Positions 1 to 6,568 of a stretch of DNA of 7,957 nucleotides are shown here, one piece after another (positions within the stretch are counted from its first letter, which is position 1; the number at the start of each line of letters is the position of its first letter). This stretch comes from Rhodospirillales bacterium (GTDB lineage: Bacteria > Pseudomonadota > Alphaproteobacteria > Acetobacterales > Acetobacteraceae), in assembly GCA_018971455.1 (NCBI GenBank), contig JAGXAV010000080.1, positions 1 through 7,957 on the forward strand, written 5' to 3'. The notes beneath the pieces are model-generated. The model saw nothing but the letters and a program-made list of their open reading frames with translations. It searched no databases and was not told the DNA's origin. The position numbers were made by a program, and so were the translations under genes.

Positions 1-1643
1 ATGACGGCGTGCACGCCGCCCGCATGCCGGCCCGGCGGGAGGCGAAGGACGTCTATGACGCGCTCGAGCAGGCGCGCGTCGAGGTGGTCGGCGCGCGGCA
101 CATGGATGGCGTGTCGGCCAATCTGCGCGCCCGCCTGGCCGATGAGTGCGAGGCCGAGGGCTATGACCGGATGACCCGCAAGGATCAGCTGCCGGTGGCC
201 AACGCGCTGGCGCTGCTGGCGCGCGAGCGCATGTCGGGCGAGGCCTCGCCGGCGGCGGCGCGGCGCGTGCTCGATCTGTGGCGCGACACGGTGGGCGAGG
301 GGGCCGAGCAGGCGCTCGCCGAAATGGCCGCGGCCCAGGACGATCAGGTGGCCTTCACCCGCGCGGCCCGCAAGCTCCTCGCGGCGATGGATCTGGCCGA
401 GGCGGAGGCCGATGCCGAGCCCGAGGAGAGCGAGGAGGGCGAGGAGGAGGGCGACCAGTCCGGCGAGCAGGACAATGCCCAGGAGGGCGAGGGCCAGTCG
501 CCCAGCGACTCCGAATCGATGCTCGGCGCGCAGCCCGAGGAGATGCAGGGCGAGGCGGCCGACGAGGATGCTTCCGACGAGAGCGCCGAGGATGCCGAGG
601 CGGCGGAGGGCGACGACCGCCCGGGCGGACCGCAGCCGCGCCGTGAGCGCCCGGGTGCGGACAGCGAGGGCGCCTATCGCGCCTTCACCCGGCAGTTCGA
701 CGAGGAGGTCGCCGCCGAGGAGCTCTGCGATCCGGAGGAGCTGAGCCGGCTGCGCCAGCAGCTCGACCAGCAATTGCAACACCTTCAGGGCGTCGTCGCC
801 AAGCTTGCCAATCGCCTCCAGCGTCGCCTGCTGGCGCAGCAGACCCGTGCCTGGGATTTCGATCTGGAGGAAGGCATCCTCGATGCCGGGCGGCTGTCGC
901 GCGTCGTGGTCAACCCGCTGCTGGCGCTGTCCTACAAGCGTGAGCGCGACACCGAGTTCCGCGACACGGTGGTGACGCTGCTGATCGACAATTCGGGCAG
1001 CATGCGCGGGCGGCCGATCACGGTCGCGGCGATGTGCGGCGACATCCTCTCGCGCACGCTGGAACGCTGCGCGGTGAAGGTCGAGGTGCTCGGCTTCACC
1101 ACGCGGGCCTGGAAGGGCGGGCAGTCGCGCGAGCGCTGGGTGGCCGAGGGCAAGCCGCGCAACCCCGGCCGGCTCAACGATCTGCGGCACATCATCTACA
1201 AGGCGGCGGACGCGCCGTGGCGCCGCAGCCGCAAGAATCTCGGCCTGATGCTGCGCGAGGGGCTGCTCAAGGAGAACATCGATGGCGAGGCGCTGATCTG
1301 GGCCTATCGCCGCCTGCTGGCGCGGCCCGAGCACCGGCGCATCCTGATGGTCATCAGCGACGGCGCGCCGGTGGACGACAGCACGCTGTCGGTCAATCCC
1401 GGCAATTATCTGGAGAAGCATCTGCGCGAGGCCATCCGCGACATCGAGGCGCGCAACCTGATCGAGCTGGTGGCGATCGGCATCGGCCATGACGTGACGC
1501 GCTACTACCGCCGGGCCGTGACCATCGTCGATGCCGAGGAGCTGGGCGGGACGATGATGAAGAAGCTGACCGAGCTGTTCGACGAAGACGCCGCTTCGTC
1601 CTGGGCGCGGGCGAGCAGCGAGCGGGCGCCAGCGATCGGATGA
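1..1643 (+). CDS. cobT: Cobaltochelatase subunit CobT, 5'-truncated by the window edge
   Basis: CobT works with the AAA+ ATPase CobS and the large subunit CobN to insert Co2+ into hydrogenobyrinic acid a,c-diamide in the aerobic cobalamin pathway, in the cytoplasm. The frame is open to base 3, upstream of the first in-frame GTG at 9. The residues there already match the internal CobT stretch before the [11 protein letters not shown] motif, so roughly 60-80 N-terminal residues probably lie outside the window and the GTG is not the real start. Numbering from that GTG: a conserved helical region (about 12-130), a low-complexity Glu/Asp-rich linker (about 130-222), then a C-terminal von Willebrand A domain. 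The VWA domain shows the MIDAS motif DNSGSM (327-332) and a later ISDGAP (449-454), whose Asp fits the third metal-binding loop. The acidic linker is normal for the family. The terminal tail after ELFDED is short and non-conserved. cobS would be expected upstream. Confidence 0.95.
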   Translation, partial: DGVHAARMPARREAKDVYDALEQARVEVVGARHMDGVSANLRARLADECEAEGYDRMTRKDQLPVANALALLARERMSGEASPAAARRVLDLWRDTVGEGAEQALAEMAAAQDDQVAFTRAARKLLAAMDLAEAEADAEPEESEEGEEEGDQSGEQDNAQEGEGQSPSDSESMLGAQPEEMQGEAADEDASDESAEDAEAAEGDDRPGGPQPRRERPGADSEGAYRAFTRQFDEEVAAEELCDPEELSRLRQQLDQQLQHLQGVVAKLANRLQRRLLAQQTRAWDFDLEEGILDAGRLSRVVVNPLLALSYKRERDTEFRDTVVTLLIDNSGSMRGRPITVAAMCGDILSRTLERCAVKVEVLGFTTRAWKGGQSRERWVAEGKPRNPGRLNDLRHIIYKAADAPWRRSRKNLGLMLREGLLKENIDGEALIWAYRRLLARPEHRRILMVISDGAPVDDSTLSVNPGNYLEKHLREAIRDIEARNLIELVAIGIGHDVTRYYRRAVTIVDAEELGGTMMKKLTELFDEDAASSWARASSERAPAIG

Positions 1644-1650
1644 GCCAACA

Positions 1651-1700
1651 TAGAGAATTATCTCAAATAAATAGACAAATCTTTCCTTGTCATAATCTTA
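1651..1700. other. AT-rich intergenic island downstream of cobT
   Basis: By direct count 12 of 50 bases are G or C (24%), in a window that is otherwise very GC-rich. It begins a few bases after the cobT stop codon and contains a short inverted repeat, GAGA-ATTA-TCTC. It has no convincing coding character. An island like this usually marks a promoter region or a site for a nucleoid-type DNA-binding protein. The composition is seen directly; the role is inferred. Confidence 0.6.
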
Positions 1701-1714
1701 ATTTCGAGTATGTT
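1687..1714 (+). promoter_or_regulatory. Candidate sigma-70-type promoter for the small membrane protein
   Basis: TTGTCA at 1687-1692 matches the -35 consensus in 5 of 6 bases. It is followed after 16 bases by TATGTT at 1709-1714, which matches the -10 consensus in 4 of 6. The pair sits at the edge of the AT-rich island and points towards the gene at 1827. If used, it would give a leader of about 105 bases. The -10 match is weak and the spacing is one base short of ideal, so this is tentative. Confidence 0.3.
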
Positions 1715-1735
1715 TGCGCGCATGACGTTTGCGCG
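1712..1735. repeat. 9-bp direct repeat GTTTGCGCG x2
   Basis: GTTTGCGCG occurs at 1712-1720 and again, identically, at 1727-1735, separated by CATGAC (15-base period). It overlaps the end of the candidate -10 element and the expected transcription start, a position suited to a tandem operator. No specific regulator is recognised, and chance repetition in GC-rich DNA is possible. Confidence 0.45.
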
Positions 1736-1744
1736 TTGCCGCAA

Positions 1745-1761
1745 GGCCGGATCGACCGGCC
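1745..1761. repeat. Perfect inverted repeat GGCCGG-ATCGA-CCGGCC
   Basis: Six perfectly complementary G/C bases on each side of a 5-base loop make a strong hairpin, about 100 bases past the cobT stop codon and about 65 bases before the small membrane protein gene. No T-run follows, so it is not a classical intrinsic terminator. It could still be a stem in the leader RNA of the downstream gene or an end structure for cobT mRNA. Confidence 0.4.
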
Positions 1762-1826
1762 GCACGAACCGCCAGGCGTCGTGGCCCGCACAGAACGTGC
1801 CGGCGGGAAGCGGTGGAGAGCGTGCG

Positions 1827-2033
1827 ATGCGAGAGCTTGTCCTGGCAGGAGCGTCAGGTGTGCGGCGGCCCTTCGGTGGGGGAATCGGGCCGGCCGGGTC
1901 GGGCCGCAGGGGCTCGGTGGGCGTGTTCTATGCCCTGTTCGCCGCGTTGCTGACGCTCACCGTGCTCGCCGTGGCCCATGACATCAGCCTGACCCTTGCG
2001 AGCTTCGCGCCGCACGCGGCCCTGGTTCAGTAG
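1827..2033 (+). CDS. Small single-pass membrane protein, function unknown (68 aa)
   Basis: I do not recognise this protein. It has a Gly/Arg-rich N-terminal part (about 1-31, with several Arg residues just before the helix) and one hydrophobic segment at about 32-50, followed by a short C-terminal tail. The Arg cluster ahead of the helix suggests the N-terminus stays in the cytoplasm. The ATG at 1827 was chosen because GGAGAG lies at 1815-1820, six bases upstream, as a good Shine-Dalgarno site. The frame stays open back to an ATG at 1710, but that part overlaps the AT-rich promoter-like region and reads as non-coding. Codons across the hydrophobic segment end mostly in G or C, as in the neighbouring real genes. 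It faces the minus-strand deacylase gene convergently. The gene may be lineage-specific; a chance frame is possible. Confidence 0.5.
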   Translation: MRELVLAGASGVRRPFGGGIGPAGSGRRGSVGVFYALFAALLTLTVLAVAHDISLTLASFAPHAALVQ

Positions 2034-2046
2034 GTTCCGGGCAGCA

Positions 2047-2059
2047 GGTCCCGGGGACC
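2047..2059. terminator. GC-rich hairpin between convergent genes, possible bidirectional terminator
   Basis: GGTCC and GGACC (2047-2051 and 2055-2059) form a 5-bp stem with a 3-base loop, in the 36-base gap between two convergent stop codons. The position suits termination of both transcripts. No U-tract is present on either side, so it is at best a weak or factor-assisted terminator. Confidence 0.3.
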
Positions 2060-2069
2060 CGAAAGGGAG

Positions 2070-3035
2070 TCAGCTCGCCTCCAGCCGCGCCAGCCGCACC
2101 GCGGTGTGGCCACGGCCCGGCCGCAGGCTGGGCATCACCAGCAGGCACTGGTCATAGGGCGTGCGGATTTCGGCGGCGCCATCCATGGCAATGAGCGTGT
2201 TGCGCCGGGCGATCACGTCGCCGCCGCGATAGGCCTGCACAAAGGCGAAGCCGGCCGTTGCCGCGGTCACTACATGGGTGACGGTGGCGGTTCGCCCGTG
2301 CGGCGGCGCCCCCGCCGCGGGCAGGGCGGGGTGATCGGCGATCATGCCGAGATGGCGCAGCAAACCGGCGATGCTGGCCAGCGTCATCGTCACCGTCTCC
2401 GCCGCCCAATGGGGGCCGGCTTCCACGAGATTGGCGCACGGCGGCGCCGCCGGATCGGCAAAGCGGCCGTAATCGATCATCCGCCGGCCGCTGACATGTC
2501 CCGAATCGGCCACCACCAGCCCCGGCACGCCGATCGCCCGCGCCAGCGCCGCGCCTTTCGGCGTGGCGCCGCTCAGGATGAGCGGGTCCGATGGCCAGAG
2601 CATGGAATGCAGGTCGACGAGCACATCGGCCGAGGTGACCAGCGCGCGGATCTGGCGCGCCCGGTCGAGCTCGCTGGACCGGCGCGGCCCGTCCAGCAGC
2701 GCATCGTCCCACAGGCGGTTCATGTCCTCGTCCACGAAGCGGGACGCCGTCGGCTGCGCCGGGTCGAACCGCGCGAAGGCCGCGAGGTTGGCGAAGCCGA
2801 GCGTGAGCCGCCCGCATGCCGGCCGCAGCCCGGCGCGCAGCAGCCGATCGAGCACCACGGCCCCCGCGATTTCGTTGCCGTGCGTCAGCGCCACCAGCAC
2901 CGCATGGGGGCCGGGTTCGCGGCCGGCGAAGCTCCAGAACCCCGGCACGCCTGCATTGCCCGACTGCCACGGCGCCAGGTCCGGTGCTGCGATCTCGACG
3001 GCAAAGCGCGGCAGCAGGCCCGCCGGCCCGCTCAT
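2070..3035 (-). CDS. Succinylglutamate desuccinylase/aspartoacylase family zinc hydrolase
   Basis: A predicted cytoplasmic zinc enzyme of the AstE/AspA group (M14-like carboxypeptidase fold), which removes an acyl group from an N-acylated amino acid or similar amide. Numbering from the chosen ATG: THGNE supplies the first zinc ligands (His52, Glu55), VDLHSM the third (His143), DMNR at 104-107 is the family's substrate-carboxylate/Arg motif, and NLVEAGPHW carries the likely catalytic Glu205. The C-terminal part is the usual beta-rich domain. The frame is also open to ATG 3116 and TTG 3122. I prefer ATG 3035 because the extra 27 codons contain ATA and CGA and several A/T-ending codons unlike the rest, and family members as I recall them begin about ten residues before the FAVEIAAPDL-like segment. 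Neither start has a clear Shine-Dalgarno site. The gene lies 125 bases downstream of gltX in the same direction. The true substrate cannot be read from sequence; a role in arginine catabolism is not supported, as no ast genes are nearby. Confidence 0.88.
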   Translation of the reverse strand: MSGPAGLLPRFAVEIAAPDLAPWQSGNAGVPGFWSFAGREPGPHAVLVALTHGNEIAGAVVLDRLLRAGLRPACGRLTLGFANLAAFARFDPAQPTASRFVDEDMNRLWDDALLDGPRRSSELDRARQIRALVTSADVLVDLHSMLWPSDPLILSGATPKGAALARAIGVPGLVVADSGHVSGRRMIDYGRFADPAAPPCANLVEAGPHWAAETVTMTLASIAGLLRHLGMIADHPALPAAGAPPHGRTATVTHVVTAATAGFAFVQAYRGGDVIARRNTLIAMDGAAEIRTPYDQCLLVMPSLRPGRGHTAVRLARLEAS

Positions 3036-3117
3036 CGGGACGGGCGGCCCATCGAGACGGGCGGCTCGGAGAGGCGGGGCGCCGGCATCCCCCCACTCTA
3101 TACGCGCCCGCAGCATG

Positions 3118-3150
3118 GGCAAATCAGGGGCAGATCGGGGGGCAGATCAG
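3118..3150. repeat. Three tandem imperfect repeats GGCARATCRG upstream of the deacylase gene
   Basis: GGCAAATCAG (3118-3127), GGCAGATCGG (3129-3138) and GGCAGATCAG (3141-3150) start 11 and 12 bases apart, close to one DNA helical turn. They fill most of the gap between the gltX stop and the deacylase start (all of the non-coding part if ATG 3116 is used). The phased arrangement resembles an operator array for a multimeric regulator; no known regulator site is recognised. Confidence 0.5.
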
Positions 3151-3160
3151 CGGAGGTGAA

Positions 3161-4447
3161 TCACCTGGCGGCGAGGCGCAACCGATCGGCCGCCCGGCCG
3201 CGGCCGATCAGCGGCAGCAGCCGGGCGAGGTCGGGCCCGCTCTCCTCGCCGGTGAGGGCGAGGCGCAGCATGGCATCCAGCGCCGCCCGGTCGCGTCCGC
3301 TTGCCGCCTCCAGGGCCGCCAGCCACTCCGCCCAGACCGTCGCGCGCCACGGCTCGGCGGGCAGCAGCTCGAGCGCCTGGCGCAGCGGCGTCCCCGCATC
3401 CTCGATGACCGGCGGAATGATGGTGCCGTTGGTGATCTCCCAGCAGCCGCGCGCTTCGCCGAGCAGATCGATGCCGCCGCGGATGGCGTGCCAGAACGCC
3501 GCGGTGGCGCCCGCCGGCAGGCGATCGGCGATTGCTTCGAAAGGCAGCGCGGCCAGCGCCGCGCGGTTGATGGTCAGCAGCTTCGCCATGGCGAAGCGGT
3601 CCGCCGCGGCGAAGCGGGCGAGGTCGAACCCGGCGATGAGCTCGGCCGGCATCGCCGGGCGGTCCGCGCCGGCGAGGGTGGCGGCCAATGCCGCCGGCAC
3701 GATGCCGTCCTGGCGCAAATCGCGCAGCGCGAGCCCGTCGATCCGTCGCGACAGCCTGGTGCCCTCCGCATCCAGCAGCGGCGGTAGGTGGGCGAGCGCG
3801 ATGGCCCCCGGATTGGCGCCGAGTGCTGCCATCAGGTCGAGCTGGATGGCCGTGTTGTCGATCTGATCCTCGCCGCGCAGGACATGGCTGACGCCGAGTG
3901 CGAGGTCATCGATCACCGCCGCCAGCCGCTGCAGCACGGTGCCGTCGGCACGGATCACCACCGGGTCGGACAAAGTGAGCAGCTTGACGCGCCGGCGCCC
4001 GAGGATGAGGTCCTGCCAGGTGAGTTCGGCCTCGCCCAGGCGGAAGCGCCAGTAGGGCGCCTTGCCGCCGGCCTCGGCGGCTTCGCGCTGGGCCGGCGTC
4101 AGCTTCAGCATGGCGCGGTCATAGATGGCCGGCTGGCCGCGGCGCAGCCGGAGCGCCTGCTTGGTGGCCAGCTCCTCCTCGCTCTCGAAGCACGGGTAGA
4201 GCCGGCCGGCGGATCGCAGCCGCGCGATGGCGTCCGCGCGGCGGGCCGCAAAATCGTGGGAGTCGTAGGTTCCGTCCCAGTCCAGGCCGAGCCAGGCGAG
4301 GTCCTCGCCATGCCGCGCGGCGGTCTCGGCGTGCAGCAGGATGCGTCCGCCGGTGCTGCGCGCGAACAGCCAGGTGGCCAGGACGATTCGCGCATTGCCG
4401 ACATGCAGCACGCCGCCGGGTGCGAGGGCGACGCGCAACAGGTTCAA
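3161..4447 (-). CDS. gltX: Divergent glutamyl-tRNA synthetase (class I, alphaproteobacterial GltX type)
   Basis: The family joins glutamate to tRNA(Glu), or to tRNA(Gln) in organisms using the amidotransferase route. The 428-aa protein has a class I catalytic domain (about 1-250) and an alpha-helical anticodon-binding domain (about 255-428) ending in LALTGEESGPDLARLLPLIGR-like residues typical of the short alphaproteobacterial GltX. Its full length rules out the ~300-aa GluQRS. The HIGH-type motif is LHVGN (His15), and Arg5, Ala7, Glu41 and Arg191 fall where glutamate/ATP contacts lie in Thermus GluRS. Several signatures are eroded: the usual FAPSPTG reads VALAPGG, RIEDTD reads HAETAA with about ten following residues missing, KLSKR reads RLSRR (231-235), and the glutamate-pocket Tyr is Gln173. 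The start is TTG 4447, supported by AGGAGG (4455-4460) at good spacing and a TTGA overlap with the upstream stop. It may be a second, specialised GluRS rather than the housekeeping enzyme. Confidence 0.85.
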   Translation of the reverse strand: MNLLRVALAPGGVLHVGNARIVLATWLFARSTGGRILLHAETAARHGEDLAWLGLDWDGTYDSHDFAARRADAIARLRSAGRLYPCFESEEELATKQALRLRRGQPAIYDRAMLKLTPAQREAAEAGGKAPYWRFRLGEAELTWQDLILGRRRVKLLTLSDPVVIRADGTVLQRLAAVIDDLALGVSHVLRGEDQIDNTAIQLDLMAALGANPGAIALAHLPPLLDAEGTRLSRRIDGLALRDLRQDGIVPAALAATLAGADRPAMPAELIAGFDLARFAAADRFAMAKLLTINRAALAALPFEAIADRLPAGATAAFWHAIRGGIDLLGEARGCWEITNGTIIPPVIEDAGTPLRQALELLPAEPWRATVWAEWLAALEAASGRDRAALDAMLRLALTGEESGPDLARLLPLIGRGRAADRLRLAAR

Positions 4448-4842
4448 GAATCACCCTCCTCGGCGCGGGCGCCGCGGCGCGGGTCGAGGGCCCGCCAGTC
4501 GCGTTCGTCGGGCGTTGCCTTCCGGGCGGCAAAATCGCCGATCTCCGGGCCGCTGCGCCAGGCCTCCTCGCCCCCCTCGGCGATTTCGGCGTCCTCGCCA
4601 TAGGCGAGCCAGGCATCGAGCACATCCTGCGCCGTGCTCCCCGGCCGGCGGCAGCGCTCGATGCTGTCGCGCACGTAGCGGCGGGCGAAATCATTGGCCT
4701 GCGACAGTGTGGCGAATCCGCCGATCACCTCGACGACGTTCTCCGCCTCGCCGCCCGCCAGCTCGCCGCTCGCCAGCTCCGCGCCGGACAGATCGAGGAT
4801 GCGCACGCGCCAGAAGCCGACGCCTGGTGCGGGCGCGCTCAT
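4444..4842 (-). CDS. Conserved-looking hypothetical protein, acidic, 132 aa
   Basis: I do not recognise a family. The product is a soluble, acidic protein without signal peptide or membrane segment. The N-terminal part (about 8-66) alternates strand-like segments (WRVRILDLSG, ENVVEVIGGF) with a helix-like segment rich in Ala and Arg (SQANDFARRYVRDSIERC), suggesting a small alpha/beta fold. The C-terminal half (about 67-132) is rich in Glu, Asp, Ala and Arg and looks flexible. The start is ATG 4842, whose ATGA overlaps the nadE stop by four bases. Its own stop overlaps the TTG start of gltX by four bases, and its last codons contain the strong Shine-Dalgarno site of gltX. This places it as the middle gene of a translationally coupled set, strong evidence that it is a real gene. 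The frame continues open upstream inside nadE, but that part is a shadow. Confidence 0.75.
   Translation of the reverse strand: MSAPAPGVGFWRVRILDLSGAELASGELAGGEAENVVEVIGGFATLSQANDFARRYVRDSIERCRRPGSTAQDVLDAWLAYGEDAEIAEGGEEAWRSGPEIGDFAARKATPDERDWRALDPRRGARAEEGDS
4454..4460 (-). promoter_or_regulatory. Strong ribosome binding site of gltX (AGGAGGG)
   Basis: Read on the minus strand, AGGAGGG ends six bases before the TTG at 4447. It lies inside the last codons of the upstream 132-aa gene. This site decides the unusual TTG start and, with the TTGA overlap, indicates coupled translation. Confidence 0.75.
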
Positions 4843-6503
4843 GCGATGAGGTTCGTGAAGCCGTTGGTGATCGGGTAGCGGCGATCGCGGCCGAAGGCGC
4901 GGGGCGTGATCTTCACCCCGGGCGGCGCCTGGCGGCGCTTGTATTCGGCACGGTCCAGCAGCTTCCACACGCGCAGCACGGTGGCGCGCTCGAAGCCCGC
5001 GGCCACCATCGCGTCCACGCTCTGCTCGCCCTCGACCAGGCCCTGCAGGATGGCGTCCAGCACCTCGTAGGGGGGCAGGCTGTCCTGGTCCGTTTGGTTG
5101 GGCTTGAGCTCCGCACTCGGCGGCTTGGTGATGACGCGTTCGGGCATGACCGGCCCCGCCGGGCCCAGCGCGCCTTCCGGCCGGTGCGCGTTGCGCCAGC
5201 GGCACAGCGCGAAGACGGTGGTCTTGTAGACGTCCTTGAGCACCGAATAGCCGCCGCACATATCGCCGTAGAGCGTCGCGTAGCCGACCGACATCTCGCT
5301 CTTGTTGCCGGTGGTGAGCACCATGTGGCCGAGCTTGTTGGAAATCGCCATCAGGATCAGGCCGCGCGCGCGGGATTGGATGTTCTCCTCGGTGATGTCG
5401 GCCTGCCGCCCGGCGAAGATCGGGGCGAGCGCCGTGCCGAAAGCCTCCATCGCCGGGGTGATCGGCACCGTGTCGCAGGCGATGCCGAGCAGGCGGGCGC
5501 ATTCGGCGGCATCGTCCAGGCTGTCCTGGCTGGTGTAGGGGCTGGGCAGCATGAAGCTGCGCACCATGGCGGGGCCGAGCGCATCGACCGCCACCGCGGC
5601 GGAGAGCGCGCTGTCGATGCCGCCGGAGAGCCCGAGGATGATGCCGGGGAAGCCGTTCTTGCGCACGTAATCGCCGAGGCCGAGCATCATCGAGCGGTAG
5701 ATCGCCGCCAGCCGCTCCGGCTCGGGGCTGGGCGGCAGCGGGGCGCAGACCAGGCGCTCACCCTCCCGGCGCCATTCGGTCAGGGTCACGGCGCGTTCGA
5801 AGAAGGGCAGCTGGGCGGCGAGGCTGCGGTCGGGGTTCAGCGCGAAGGAGGCACCCTCGAAGACCAGCTCGTCCTGGCCGCCGAACTGGGCGGCGAAGAT
5901 GAAACCGAGCCCGGTCTCGACGACGCGGCGCACCGCGAGCTCGATGCGCTGCTGCTGCTTATCGGCCTCGAACGGGCTCGCATTGATCGAAAGCAGCAAT
6001 TCGGCGCCCGATTCGGCGAGGGTCTCGCAGACCTCCGGCAGCCACCAATCCTCGCAGACCATGATGCCGAGGCGGAACCCGCGAAACGCGACCGGGCCCG
6101 GGGCCGGCCCCGCATCGAAGACGCGCTTCTCGTCGAACACCCCGTAATTCGGCAGCTCGTGCTTGGCGCGCCGGGCGAGGATCTTCCCGCCGTCGAGCAC
6201 ATAGGCGGCGTTGAAGAGGCGGTCGCCGTCGCGCCATGGGCCGCCGACCAGTATCGCGGGCCCGCCATCGGCCGTATCGCGCGCGAGTTCGGCGATGGCG
6301 GCCTCGCAGGCCGCGATGAAGGCGGGCTTGCGTACCAGATCCTCGGGCGGATAGCCGGCAATGGAGAATTCGGGCGTGACGACGAGGTCCGCCCCGAGCG
6401 CTGCCGCCTCGGCGCGGGCGGCGCGGAGCAGGGCGAGGTTGCGGGTGATCGCGCCCAGTTGCGGGTTGATCTGGGCGAGGGCGAGCTTCAGCGTGTCGGA
6501 CAT
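4839..6503 (-). CDS. nadE: Glutamine-dependent NAD+ synthetase (NadE, two-domain type)
   Basis: Catalyses the last step of NAD+ synthesis: nicotinic acid adenine dinucleotide + ATP + glutamine to NAD+, in the cytoplasm. At 554 aa it is the usual two-domain form. The N-terminal nitrilase-type glutaminase domain (about 1-255) shows the Glu-Lys-Cys triad: Glu45 in TPEFSIAGYPPEDL, Lys114 in AKHELPNYGVFDE and Cys150 in MVCEDWW. The C-terminal synthetase domain (about 265-554) has the ATP pyrophosphatase loop SGGIDSA (293-299), TTGNKSE (397-403) with the following GYATLYGD, and the late PPSAEL and YKRRQAPPG motifs. All key residues appear intact, so the enzyme should be active. The ATG at 6503 gives the expected N-terminus (LKLALAQINPQLG) but has no Shine-Dalgarno site; a TCTAAT element ends about a dozen bases upstream, so a very short leader is possible. 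The stop overlaps the next gene as ATGA. The upstream ligase gene ends 65 bases away. Confidence 0.97.
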   Translation of the reverse strand: MSDTLKLALAQINPQLGAITRNLALLRAARAEAAALGADLVVTPEFSIAGYPPEDLVRKPAFIAACEAAIAELARDTADGGPAILVGGPWRDGDRLFNAAYVLDGGKILARRAKHELPNYGVFDEKRVFDAGPAPGPVAFRGFRLGIMVCEDWWLPEVCETLAESGAELLLSINASPFEADKQQQRIELAVRRVVETGLGFIFAAQFGGQDELVFEGASFALNPDRSLAAQLPFFERAVTLTEWRREGERLVCAPLPPSPEPERLAAIYRSMMLGLGDYVRKNGFPGIILGLSGGIDSALSAAVAVDALGPAMVRSFMLPSPYTSQDSLDDAAECARLLGIACDTVPITPAMEAFGTALAPIFAGRQADITEENIQSRARGLILMAISNKLGHMVLTTGNKSEMSVGYATLYGDMCGGYSVLKDVYKTTVFALCRWRNAHRPEGALGPAGPVMPERVITKPPSAELKPNQTDQDSLPPYEVLDAILQGLVEGEQSVDAMVAAGFERATVLRVWKLLDRAEYKRRQAPPGVKITPRAFGRDRRYPITNGFTNLIA

Positions 6504-6568
6504 GGCGGCAAATTAGAGGAGAATGTGCGGCGAGGAAATCGAGCAGCCTGGCCTGGCCGGAAACCGCC

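Noticed and set aside
400..675. Glu/Asp-rich repeat-like stretch in cobT as a possible repeat element
   Set aside because: The acidic low-complexity linker is a standard feature of CobT proteins and needs no separate explanation.
412..744. Overlapping + strand frames inside cobT (also 278-646 and 1034-1492)
   Set aside because: They are frame shadows of cobT, dominated by Arg/Ala/Gly, and the cobT frame is intact with all motifs.
1805..1820. GGGAAGCGGTGGAGAG, resembling part of the cobalamin riboswitch core, near a cobalamin gene
   Set aside because: The downstream CCCGCCACTG-like segment and the B12 box (AGYCMGGAGACCTGCC-like) are absent, and the same bases serve as the ribosome binding site of the 1827 gene. 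Riboswitches also lie upstream, not downstream, of cob genes.
1640..1981. 113-aa frame starting in an ATGA overlap with the cobT stop
   Set aside because: The overlap is tempting, but the frame crosses the AT-rich intergenic island, then becomes Arg/Ala/Gly-rich, and conflicts with the better-supported 1827-2033 frame.
2106..3866. 586-aa open frame on the + strand
   Set aside because: It is antisense to the deacylase and gltX genes, both of which show intact family layouts. Its composition is Arg/Gly/Ala-rich with no recognisable domain.
3161..4447. Assignment as glutamyl-Q tRNA(Asp) synthetase (GluQRS)
   Set aside because: The protein has a full C-terminal anticodon-binding domain (428 aa in total), which GluQRS of about 300 aa lacks.
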